This document shows positions 7,554-14,626 of a stretch of DNA of 22,977 bases, one piece after another. Position 1 is the stretch's first letter; each line of letters opens with the position of its first letter. The translations under genes and the position numbers were made by a program. This DNA comes from JACROF01 sp964533055. GTDB lineage: Bacteria > Patescibacteriota > Microgenomatia > Levybacterales > UBA12049. The DNA is taken from the NCBI GenBank assembly GCA_964533055.1, contig CAZHKZ010000016.1, positions 1 to 22,977 of the forward strand, read 5' to 3'. The notes beneath the pieces were generated by a model. That model was not told the origin of the DNA and did not search any database. It saw only the letters and a program-made list of their open reading frames with translations.

Positions 7554-9005
7554 TTAGAACGTTGCTGATGCTGTGTATGTCATGATCTGCCAATAGTCTC
7601 CAGGAGGTGTATTACTTGCAGCTTGTGCCGCATAGACTACGAAGCTGATGTCTCCATTTGCTGCTAATGCACCATTTCTTGTAACTAAGTTATAGAAGAA
7701 CTGAGATGATGGATTGGCAAAGAGTGGTGGAGCCTGACCCCACTTGGTTGTATTAACTCTACCATAAGCACTGTCATCGCATGGACTAATACCATATGCT
7801 CCAGTGCCTGCGGCTGGGAAAGAGGCAGGGACAGGGGTGTCATTTGCAGTCACGTTTCCTTGTACGTTAGGAATGTAGATACCAGTTGAAGGATTGACTA
7901 AGAAGCCGGAGGAGGTAGCAGTGATAGCGTAGCCTCCATTTGTGTTAGAAGTGACAGTGAACTTTTGGGCAGCATAGGTTGGATTGGCACTTGTGATCGT
8001 GCCGAAATTAACATCAGTTGAAGTTGAAGGATACTGTGCATTCGTAACAATGCTGTCTGCGTACGCAGTTCCGCAGAATGAGCTACTTGAATCCATGTCT
8101 GTGCTTGCTGCAACGCCATCAATTCTAAAGGTGAACGTAGGATCAACATGTGCTACCACAAAGACTGATTCGATAGTGCCCATCTTAAGGGTTGCATTAT
8201 CAAGGAGAGATCCGCCTGAAGTGGTGTATGTCGCTACTTCAATATTGCGGACTGTCGATATACCTCTAAGAAGAGTATTGTTCGTTGGGTTGATGATTTG
8301 TGGGACCTGGGTAGTGCAGGCGGCACCAGTCATGGTAGAGCACCCGACAAGCAGTGTCACTGTAGTGCCAGCGGGTACAATGCCGGTTGCCACGGTGCAG
8401 ATAATCTTTGGTGTCTGAACTCCAGTGCCATTAACATCGCCAGATTTTGTGAAGGTACATGTTGCGGTACCTTGACTAAACTTCACCTTCATATTACCAG
8501 TGGTCTGGCCATTAAACATCCAAGTATTTGCAGATGGAGAAGCCTGCACTGTGTCTCCGGCTACAGCTGCAGGATAAGTGATCTCAATCGTGCCACCAAC
8601 TGGAATCGCGTTCTGTGTTGTAAAGATGAAGGAGTGCATGGCTGTGATTGGAGTAAAGAGGACTCCTGCTCCTGCGCCTTGGCCTCCAGTTGCTACTGTT
8701 GCTGTTGAGAAAGTAGCTGTGAGTCTATCTGCTGAAGTTGTAGCAATATTGATGCTTTCACTAAATGCACCGCTTTTAAAGAGTTTTGCTGCGTCTGAAG
8801 CAAGGAAGGTTGAATTGTTATCAAAAACTGTGACCGAAATAGATCCTGCAGGAGCGAAGGCTGAAAGAGGAGATGAAGGAGAAGGGCGAGACGTCGTAGC
8901 ACTTGCAGAAGCGTTTAGAAGTGTAGCTGCCTGTGCCTTTTCAGATACGCCAAAAACCGCAAAGCATACAACAACTACAATAATTCCCTGAACAAGTTTT
9001 TTCAT
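7554..9005 (-). CDS. Secreted WxL-like surface protein
   Basis: 483 residues with a clear signal peptide (MKKLVQGIIVVVVCFAVFGV, cleavage after AQA near residue 26). The mature protein is rich in Thr, Ser, Ala and Asn, with scattered cysteines, no second membrane helix and few charges, as in S-layer or adhesin proteins. Its C-terminal third shares a domain with the 10202-10903 product: VNFGTITSANPT aligned with LDFGVLSPTNPV, a GGYAI/NGYAV strand, and the closing PPGDYWQIMTY...ATF. The pattern recalls WxL domains but lacks canonical WxL motifs, so the name is by analogy. It has its own TTGACA-N18-CATACT promoter and is followed after 4 bases by its presumed membrane-anchored partner. Abundant expression is plausible from the near-consensus -35 element. 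Confidence 0.75.
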   Translation of the reverse strand: MKKLVQGIIVVVVCFAVFGVSEKAQAATLLNASASATTSRPSPSSPLSAFAPAGSISVTVFDNNSTFLASDAAKLFKSGAFSESINIATTSADRLTATFSTATVATGGQGAGAGVLFTPITAMHSFIFTTQNAIPVGGTIEITYPAAVAGDTVQASPSANTWMFNGQTTGNMKVKFSQGTATCTFTKSGDVNGTGVQTPKIICTVATGIVPAGTTVTLLVGCSTMTGAACTTQVPQIINPTNNTLLRGISTVRNIEVATYTTSGGSLLDNATLKMGTIESVFVVAHVDPTFTFRIDGVAASTDMDSSSSFCGTAYADSIVTNAQYPSTSTDVNFGTITSANPTYAAQKFTVTSNTNGGYAITATSSGFLVNPSTGIYIPNVQGNVTANDTPVPASFPAAGTGAYGISPCDDSAYGRVNTTKWGQAPPLFANPSSQFFYNLVTRNGALAANGDISFVVYAAQAASNTPPGDYWQIMTYTASATF

Positions 9006-9016
9006 ATCTTACATCC

Positions 9017-9046
9017 AGTATGCTAGCTTTTTTAACATGATGTCAA
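9017..9046 (-). promoter_or_regulatory. Promoter of the 7554-9005 gene (TTGACA-N18-CATACT)
   Basis: On the minus strand a consensus -35 TTGACA (9041-9046) is followed after 18 bases by CATACT (9017-9022). Only 11 bases separate the -10 from the ATG at 9005, so the leader would be about five bases or fewer. Confidence 0.6.
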
Positions 9047-9099
9047 TGGCCAATATGAGGCTAGATCGAGGGAATCGACAAGATAAGTGCACATATATG

Positions 9100-9113
9100 G
9101 GATAAATTTATCC
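9100..9113. repeat. Perfect 14-base palindrome over the stop codon of the 9108-10199 gene
   Basis: GGATAAATTTATCC is its own reverse complement and contains the TAA stop. No U-tract follows, so a terminator role is not supported. It may bind a regulator of the next gene or be fortuitous. Confidence 0.4.
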
Positions 9114-10199
9114 ACGAGTTTTTAAGCGAGACCTGATGAGAAGCACGACGCCTATACTTATTATAAAGCCGAGAAGAAGCAGTGCAGGGAATCCAATAAA
9201 AAGAATAGACCGATGATAGATTGGTCCTTCGCTGGATAGCGCTATTGTAAGTGTCGCAGTATATGGTCCAAGGAGGAATTCTTCAGGCCAGATTGCTAGG
9301 AGTGGTGAGCCCGTTGAGTTCTTTGCAAGTTTATCTAGGGTTTTCTCATCAAGTTGACCACGCTGTTTTTGTGACTCAAATACGAACTGCTCTCTGCTTG
9401 GCATCGCTCTTGTCGTGCCAGATAGAATATTGAGCGGAAGGAGATCTACGACGCCTATGCGTTGTCCAAACATGTTCGTTATCTCAATATTCGCCTTAGG
9501 ATAGATGAAGTGTTTACTGGTGTTTTTCACCCTGACTACAAACGGCACTGGCCCGCCCCCTTGGAGGAAGGGCGTTGAAAATTCTTCGATTGATCCAGTG
9601 GTCGTACCTTTGGGGCCAATAGATAGAAGAACATTCGTGCCTATGCCGCCAACGGCCATTGATCCAGATGGCCCATCTTTATCAGAGGATGAGTCATTAT
9701 TGGTCGTAGTGGCAGCATCGTTAATAAAAAGGATTGTGAAGTAGTAGTCGGAAGGTGGCTCATCTTTAGGCACAGATATATGGAGATTATATTTTTTTGT
9801 CGTTTTTGGCGGGACAATAACTCTTTCAAGGCGTTGCCCATCTTCCTCAACTGATATCCGCTGGAAGATAAGTGGATCTGCCCCTGGCGTCTCAGTCTCC
9901 TTGAGATACTCCACCTGACCATTTTCGCTTGCTGGTTTGAAGTGGCGAAATACGATCTTGAGATCTAGAGGTTCATCGCCAGAGTTCTCAAGAATCAGCT
10001 GTTCTTTTACTTGAGCATTGCTTGGAGGTGTTAGTTCTGCCTGGAAGATCGGTGGAGAGACGCTCAGATCAAACCCTGCTGCATTGGCATTAGGTGCAAG
10101 CAGTAACCAGCAACTAGCAAACAGGACATATTGGAGACCATGAAGAACCTGTTGCATTATTTTGGTACTGATTGCTGTCTTCTGATTGCTTGTTTTCAT
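9108..10199 (-). CDS. DUF916-like surface protein with C-terminal membrane anchor (second copy)
   Basis: 363 residues. A signal peptide is centred on LQYVLFASCWLLLAPNANA (to about residue 41). The beta-sandwich opens FDLSVSPPIFQAELTPP, has an ENSGDEPLDLKIVFRHF strand, and then SVPKDEPPSDYYFTILF in place of the GGHYAAI loop. A Ser/Asp/Thr-rich linker follows, then a second beta domain (FVVRVKNTSKHFIYPKANIEI). The C-terminus has a membrane helix (SILFIGFPALLLLGFIISIG) and a basic end (RSRLKTRG). It is a diverged paralogue of the 6551-7549 product with the same layout. It starts 2 bases after the stop of the WxL-like gene, so the two are almost certainly co-transcribed and probably act together at the cell surface. 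Calling it DUF916-like rests on layout and motifs, not a profile search. Confidence 0.72.
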   Translation of the reverse strand: MKTSNQKTAISTKIMQQVLHGLQYVLFASCWLLLAPNANAAGFDLSVSPPIFQAELTPPSNAQVKEQLILENSGDEPLDLKIVFRHFKPASENGQVEYLKETETPGADPLIFQRISVEEDGQRLERVIVPPKTTKKYNLHISVPKDEPPSDYYFTILFINDAATTTNNDSSSDKDGPSGSMAVGGIGTNVLLSIGPKGTTTGSIEEFSTPFLQGGGPVPFVVRVKNTSKHFIYPKANIEITNMFGQRIGVVDLLPLNILSGTTRAMPSREQFVFESQKQRGQLDEKTLDKLAKNSTGSPLLAIWPEEFLLGPYTATLTIALSSEGPIYHRSILFIGFPALLLLGFIISIGVVLLIRSRLKTRG

Positions 10200-10201
10200 T
10201 T

Positions 10202-10903
10202 TTAAAAGGTTGGTACTGCAAGATAGATTATTTGATTAGTATACTCTCCGGGCGGTTGGGTTCCTGAGATATTTAGCTTGTAGGTAATCGTCACTTGCTT
10301 GCTTCTCCCAACGTTGGTGCCAGTCATGACAGGGTAGGGAGCTTCGCTAAAGGCTGCGTTAGCGAATTGACGATAGAACGTGCTTGTGCCAAACCCAGTT
10401 GCACAGTCGGTGCCAGTTAGGTTGTCGCATCTGTAGCCAAATCCATAAACGAGGTTGCTTGTCCAGGCGCTCGAGGCAGTTTGGGTGCATGTCCCACTGT
10501 CACACCCAGTGTCAGGGATCAGGCTTCCAGTTCCGGGCTGAAGTAGTTCATGGTTCTCATATGCACTAACTGCATATCCGTTGGCTGAGCCGTTCGATAT
10601 TGTGAGGATATTTGTTCTGGTGACTGGGTTGGTAGGCGAGAGTACTCCAAAATCTAGAATAAGGCTTGAGATGCTAAATCTAAAGGGAATAATTGAGTAG
10701 ACATATTGAAATCCCGCTCTTACCTTATAGTTGGTGCCTGTATAGAGTCCAGATGAAAGCTCGCCAACGGTATTGCTTACCTTATAGTTGGTTCCNNNNN
10801 NNNNNNNNNNNNNNNNNNNNNNNNNNNNNNNNNNNNNNNNNNNNNNNNNNNNNNNNNNNNNNNNNNNNNNNNNNNNNNNNNNNNNNNNNNNNNNNGGCTT
10901 CAT
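10202..10903 (-). CDS. Secreted WxL-like surface protein with TNYKV repeats (interrupted by a gap)
   Basis: The start is in doubt between two adjacent ATGs (10906 and 10903). A -10 element ending 6 bases before the second favours 10903. The N gap follows at once and hides about 33 residues, enough for a signal peptide. After it come two GTNYKV repeats (the second GTNYKVRAGFQYVYSI), then a domain shared with the 7554-9005 product: LDFGVLSPTNPV, a NGYAVSAYENH strand, IPDTGCDSGTCTQ, GFGYRCDN, and the closing QPPGEYTNQIIYLAVPTF. Two or three disulphides are possible. The DUF916-like gene follows 2 bases after the stop. The analogy is to secreted WxL proteins held by a DUF916 partner, but true WxL motifs are not evident. 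Confidence 0.72.
   Translation of the reverse strand: MKXXXXXXXXXXXXXXXXXXXXXXXXXXXXXXXXXXGTNYKVSNTVGELSSGLYTGTNYKVRAGFQYVYSIIPFRFSISSLILDFGVLSPTNPVTRTNILTISNGSANGYAVSAYENHELLQPGTGSLIPDTGCDSGTCTQTASSAWTSNLVYGFGYRCDNLTGTDCATGFGTSTFYRQFANAAFSEAPYPVMTGTNVGRSKQVTITYKLNISGTQPPGEYTNQIIYLAVPTF
10719..10792 (-). repeat. 17-base direct repeat encoding TNYKV, abutting an assembly gap
   Basis: ACCAACTATAAGGTAAG (minus strand) occurs identically at 10776-10792 and 10719-10735, with a 57-base period (19 codons). The gap begins 3 bases upstream of the first copy, so further copies may be missing. Confidence 0.8.
10796..10895. other. Assembly gap (100 N) in the N-terminal part of the WxL-like gene
   Basis: Run of exactly 100 N between the start codons and the TNYKV repeats. 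Frame is kept if the length is real, and the hidden 33-34 residues match a signal peptide in size. Confidence 0.95.
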
Positions 10904-10909
10904 CATAAT

Positions 10910-10938
10910 AGAGTAGCATATTGATATGGTATACTCAA
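10910..10938 (-). promoter_or_regulatory. Minus-strand promoter of the surface-protein cluster (TTGAGT-N17-TACTCT)
   Basis: On the minus strand TTGAGT (10933-10938) precedes extended -10 TGCTACTCT (10910-10918) with a 17-base spacer. The -10 ends 6 bases before ATG 10903. Its -35 overlaps the leuS -10 (10930-10935). Confidence 0.5.
10927..10935 (+). promoter_or_regulatory. Extended -10 promoter of leuS
   Basis: TGGTATACT fits the TGnTATAAT extended -10 consensus. It ends 7 bases before the leuS ATG, placing the expected transcription start at or next to the A of ATG. No -35 box is apparent. Confidence 0.6.
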
Positions 10939-10942
10939 AAGC

Positions 10943-13900
10943 ATGAAACCCATTAGTAAATACGAGCCCCAAAACATTGAATCTAAATGGCAGAAGGTCT
11001 GGCTAGATAGTAAGATATATGGGCCAAATTTAGATACTTCTACAAAGCCTTATTACAATTTACATATGTTTCCATACCCTTCAGCTGAGGGGCTACATGT
11101 TGGGAATGTCTATGCATTTACAGGTGCTGATATCCACGGACGTTTTAAGCGCATGCAAGGCTATGACGTCTTTCAGCCTTTTGGACTTGATGGATTCGGA
11201 ATTCATTCAGAAAACTATGCTCTAAAGGTGGGAGTTCATCCAATGGATCAGGCAGAGAAGAGTGAGAGACGCTTCTACGATCAGGTGAAGATGCTTGGGA
11301 GTGGGTATGACTGGACAGCAGCTTTAGAGACATACAAGGAGGATTATTATAAGTGGACCCAGTGGGTCTTTATTCAGCTTTTCAAGGCTGGTCTCGCATA
11401 TAGAAAGAATGTGCCAGTTAATTTTTGTCCGTCATGTAAGACAGTTCTTGCAGATGAGCAGGTTATTGAGGGGAAGTGTGAGCGCTGCAGCACTGTGGTT
11501 GAGAAGCGTGATCTTGATCAGTGGATGTTTAGGATCACCTCATATGCTGAACAGCTGTTGGAAGGTCTTGATCGAATTGACTGGACTGAAAAGGTTAAAA
11601 TCGCGCAGAGGAACTGGATTGGTAAATCAGAGGGTGCAGAAATAGAATTCAGAATTAAGAATTCAGAATTAAGAATAAAAGCGTTTACGACAAGGCCAGA
11701 TACGTTATATGGTGTGACGTTCTTGGTGATTTCACCAGAACACGAAGTTGTTAACGAGATCCTGAAACAAGTTCAGGATGACAAAATAAAAGATGGAATG
11801 ATCAATTATATTGCGGCAGCGGCGACAAAATCTGATGCTGATAGGGTAGAAGATAAAGTGAAGACTGGTGTATTCTCTGGAGCCTTTGCCCTCAATCCGA
11901 TCAACAATCAGCAGATACCAATTTGGATTGCTGATTATGTCCTGTCTAGCTATGGAACTGGTGCAATTATGGCGGTGCCGGCACATGACCAGCGCGACTT
12001 TGAATTCGCTCAGAAGTATGATCTACCAGTAGCTCATGTTGTCATGCCAAGCATTGTAGATCAGGTAAATCCTCCACTCGAAGGTAAGGAGAATACAAAT
12101 CGTAAGACTGTTATAGCAGTTGTGTGCAATCCTATTGATGGTACATATCTTTGTCTTAAATGGAGTGAGCAAGACTGGACGACATTTATAACTGGTGGAG
12201 TTGAGGAGGGCGAAGACGTAGTCGACTCAGCTAAGAGGGAAGTTCTTGAAGAGACTGGATACTCTGATATTGAGTTTGTCAGAACGCTGGGTGGACCAAC
12301 GGAGGCATTCTTCTACGCAGCACATAAGGGAGTCAACCGTCAGACCCAGGCTCAGATAATTTTATTTAATCTTAAAAGCAATAAGAGGATCGAAGTTGCT
12401 GATGATGAGAGGGCAAGACATGAGGCAGTTTGGCTCAATGAGGAGGAAGTTATGTCGGCAAAGTTAAGGCATATCGAATTCTCTCTGATCATGGATAGAA
12501 TTAAGACGGGTATTGACGCCTATGTCGGTGACGGTATTATCATTAATTCAGGTGCCTGGAATGGTTTACCTGTAGCTGAAGCAAAGAGGAGAGCAGTTGA
12601 AGATTTGCGAGCAAAAGGGATTGGTGAGAAGAAGACGACGTATCATCTTAGGGACTGGTTGATCTCTCGTCAGCGCTATTGGGGTCCGCCAATACCGATG
12701 ATCTACTGTGAATCATGTGCGGAGAATGGCAAGAGTTGGTTCCAGACGAAGGAGGCCCTATCCCAGAAGATATTATTTAGGGATCAGGCCGAACAGGCAG
12801 AGATGAATATGGGTTGGTATCCGGCTGAGGATCTTCCTATTGTTTTACCTCGGATAGATGATTACAAGCCTATTGGCGATGATGTAAAAATGGTTGATGG
12901 TAAGGCTGTGACATCACCGCTTGGCAATCACCCTGAATTCTATAAAACTACTTGTCCCCATTGTGGCTCTGAAGCAAGACGCGAGACTGACGTAAGTGAC
13001 ACATTCCTTGATAGCTCTTGGTATTTCTATCGCTATTTCTCAGCGGGCGATGCTAAGCATGCTTGGTCTTCGTCTCGTGATGAGAGGTGGATGCCTGTCT
13101 CAATCTATACTGGAGGAGCAGAGCACTCTGTCCTTCATTTGCTTTACTCACGCTTTGTCACAAAGGCATTCAAAGACGCTGGTCTTATCTCTAATTATGA
13201 TGAGCCATTCCCGCGCTTTTTCGCACACGGTCTAATTATTAAGGATGGTGCAAAGATGAGTAAGAGCAAGGGCAACGTCATCGTGCCAGATGCATATATT
13301 AAGAAGTTTGGCGCTGATACACTGCGAACCTATTTGATGTTCTTAGGACCATTTGACGGTGGTGGCGACTTTAGGGATAGTGGCATCGAGGGAATGCATA
13401 GATTCATGAAGAGGGTTTGGGCCATGATGTCGGGCCAAATCATTCCTGGCACTGTAGAGGATAAGAGTGCTATTTCATTCATGCATAAGACCATAAAAGG
13501 TGTGACTGAGGACATCGAGGCATTCCGATATAACACTGCAATCGCTAAGATCATGACATACTATAATTTCTTGGTGAAACAAGGGAGTGTCTATGGCGAT
13601 GAAGCAGAAGTATTCTTAAAACTCCTAGCTCCTTTTGCACCACATATGACAGAGGAGCTTTATCAGCTAGTAGCAGGCGAGCAGAAGGCAGGAAAGCAGT
13701 CTGTACATATCTCAAGATGGCCGGAATTTGATTCTGAGGCCATCATGGATGGAAGTATCGTTATTGCAGTTCAGATCAATGGGAAATTGCGATCTACTTT
13801 CGAGATATCTGACATATCATTGTCTCAGAAGGAAGTGGAAGTATTAGCGGGTCAGCAGGAAAGTGTGCAAAAGCATTTGGAAGGTAGAGATATTAAGAAG

Positions 13901-13945
13901 ATTATTTATGTCCCCGGTAAGATCCTCAACTACGTTGTAGTCTAG
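10943..13945 (+). CDS. leuS: Leucyl-tRNA synthetase with Nudix domain inserted in the CP1 editing domain
   Basis: 1,000 residues, against about 800-880 for most bacterial LeuRS. It charges tRNA-Leu with leucine in the cytoplasm. The class I HIGH-type motif is HVGN (52-55), following FPYPSAEGL, and KMSKS is at 771-775. A zinc knuckle CPSC...CERC lies at 162-182, and a second Cys set at 589/592 and 671/674. The editing domain keeps TTRPDTLYG (249-257) and GTGAIMAVPAHDQRD (338-352), including the Asp expected for hydrolytic editing. Between about 374 and 523 sits a complete Nudix fold with a perfect Nudix box at 418-440 (G418, E424, R432, E433, E436, E437, G439). CP1 then resumes at AYVGDGIIINSG. 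The anticodon-binding and C-terminal domains are intact. Two small repeat elements lie in frame in the editing domain. It heads a likely operon with comEA and comEC. Confidence 0.97.
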   Translation: MKPISKYEPQNIESKWQKVWLDSKIYGPNLDTSTKPYYNLHMFPYPSAEGLHVGNVYAFTGADIHGRFKRMQGYDVFQPFGLDGFGIHSENYALKVGVHPMDQAEKSERRFYDQVKMLGSGYDWTAALETYKEDYYKWTQWVFIQLFKAGLAYRKNVPVNFCPSCKTVLADEQVIEGKCERCSTVVEKRDLDQWMFRITSYAEQLLEGLDRIDWTEKVKIAQRNWIGKSEGAEIEFRIKNSELRIKAFTTRPDTLYGVTFLVISPEHEVVNEILKQVQDDKIKDGMINYIAAAATKSDADRVEDKVKTGVFSGAFALNPINNQQIPIWIADYVLSSYGTGAIMAVPAHDQRDFEFAQKYDLPVAHVVMPSIVDQVNPPLEGKENTNRKTVIAVVCNPIDGTYLCLKWSEQDWTTFITGGVEEGEDVVDSAKREVLEETGYSDIEFVRTLGGPTEAFFYAAHKGVNRQTQAQIILFNLKSNKRIEVADDERARHEAVWLNEEEVMSAKLRHIEFSLIMDRIKTGIDAYVGDGIIINSGAWNGLPVAEAKRRAVEDLRAKGIGEKKTTYHLRDWLISRQRYWGPPIPMIYCESCAENGKSWFQTKEALSQKILFRDQAEQAEMNMGWYPAEDLPIVLPRIDDYKPIGDDVKMVDGKAVTSPLGNHPEFYKTTCPHCGSEARRETDVSDTFLDSSWYFYRYFSAGDAKHAWSSSRDERWMPVSIYTGGAEHSVLHLLYSRFVTKAFKDAGLISNYDEPFPRFFAHGLIIKDGAKMSKSKGNVIVPDAYIKKFGADTLRTYLMFLGPFDGGGDFRDSGIEGMHRFMKRVWAMMSGQIIPGTVEDKSAISFMHKTIKGVTEDIEAFRYNTAIAKIMTYYNFLVKQGSVYGDEAEVFLKLLAPFAPHMTEELYQLVAGEQKAGKQSVHISRWPEFDSEAIMDGSIVIAVQINGKLRSTFEISDISLSQKEVEVLAGQQESVQKHLEGRDIKKIIYVPGKILNYVVV
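11644..11676 (+). repeat. AGAATTCAGAATTA tandem microrepeat inside leuS
   Basis: Two exact 14-base units (11644-11657, 11658-11671) plus a partial third, translated in frame as part of the linker ahead of TTRPDTLYG. Residues RIKN-SELRIK come from this repeat. Confidence 0.7.
11759..11779 (+). repeat. Palindromic REP-like element in frame in leuS
   Basis: ATCCTGAA (11759-11766) and TTCAGGAT (11772-11779) are perfect 8-base arms around a 5-base loop, read in frame as EILKQVQDDK. From memory, the sequence resembles a palindrome scattered widely in many bacterial genomes, whose opposite strand reads VILNLFQDL. Confidence 0.6.
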
Positions 13946-13991
13946 CTCTATTCTATTTACATTGATTTTTTATGGGAGTAGAGTAGGTAGT

Positions 13992-14621
13992 ATGGATGAG
14001 CTTAATGAATCTCCATTAATCGAATTTCTGAAGAGTAATCTACTGGTTATTGCGTTAGGTTTGGCTGGTTTAATGTTTGGAGCAATTGGCCTGTATCAAC
14101 TCTTTACACCGCATCAGACTACAGACATACTTATTCAAAGTGAATCAAATTCATCTGGAGTGAAGGGGGCGAGTGATAAAAAAACTGCAGTTTTTATCGA
14201 CATAGAAGGTGCTGTTAAAAGACCAGGGGTCTATGAGTTGGAGAACGATAGGCGTCTCAAGGATGTTGTTATAAAAGCAGGAGGGTTGGCAAAAGACGTC
14301 AACATGACCTATGTCTCAAAAAGCCTGAATATGGCCGCAAAGATCCAAGATGGCATGAAGATTTATATCCCATTTCAGGGGGAGAATACTGCTGCCTTGC
14401 AGACATCTGCTGCACCTGTGACATCTGTAGATACAGCCAGCGGGTTGATCAATATAAATACGGCCTCTGAGTCTGAGTTGGATAAGCTCCCCGGCGTTGG
14501 GCCAGCTACTGCAGCAAAGATAGCCTCATTTCGACCATACGCAAGCTTTGATGAGCTAGTAAATAAGAAAGCAGTTGGAGCAGCTGTCTTTTCAAAAATT
14601 AAAGACAAGATCTCACTTTAA
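13992..14621 (+). CDS. comEA: ComEA-like competence DNA-binding protein
   Basis: 209 residues from ATG 13992, which follows a GGGAG/GTAGG-rich stretch. An upstream TTG (13962) in the same frame would add only ten residues. A membrane helix at about 16-38 is followed by a Ser/Lys-rich linker, an SLBB-type domain at about 65-128 (VFIDIEGAVKRPGVYEL, then MKIYIP), a second linker, and a helix-hairpin-helix module at about 152-209 with the classic ININTAS...LPGVGPATAAKI signature. The family binds incoming double-stranded DNA on the outer face of the membrane and delivers it to ComEC. The SLBB plus HhH layout matches ComEA of Gram-positive bacteria. It lies 46 bases after leuS and 5 bases before the ComEC channel gene, so co-transcription is likely. 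Confidence 0.93.
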   Translation: MDELNESPLIEFLKSNLLVIALGLAGLMFGAIGLYQLFTPHQTTDILIQSESNSSGVKGASDKKTAVFIDIEGAVKRPGVYELENDRRLKDVVIKAGGLAKDVNMTYVSKSLNMAAKIQDGMKIYIPFQGENTAALQTSAAPVTSVDTASGLININTASESELDKLPGVGPATAAKIASFRPYASFDELVNKKAVGAAVFSKIKDKISL

Positions 14622-14626
14622 TAGTT

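Noticed and set aside
8578..8991. Plus-strand 137-codon ORF
   Set aside because: Antisense to the signal peptide and N-terminal part of the secreted WxL-like protein; no motif or ribosome binding site.
9100..9113. Rho-independent terminator at the palindrome
   Set aside because: All-stem AT-rich palindrome without loop or U-tract, and it overlaps the stop codon.
10719..10792. Possible CRISPR-like repeat
   Set aside because: Only two 17-base copies, coding in frame for TNYKV, with no spacer diversity or cas genes.
10907..10942. T-box or other aminoacyl-tRNA-sensing leader before leuS
   Set aside because: The space is under 40 bases and the promoter is at the start codon, leaving no room for a leader RNA.
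11732..11986. Minus-strand ORF containing VILNLFQDL
   Set aside because: The peptide comes from the palindromic repeat in leuS, not from a gene.
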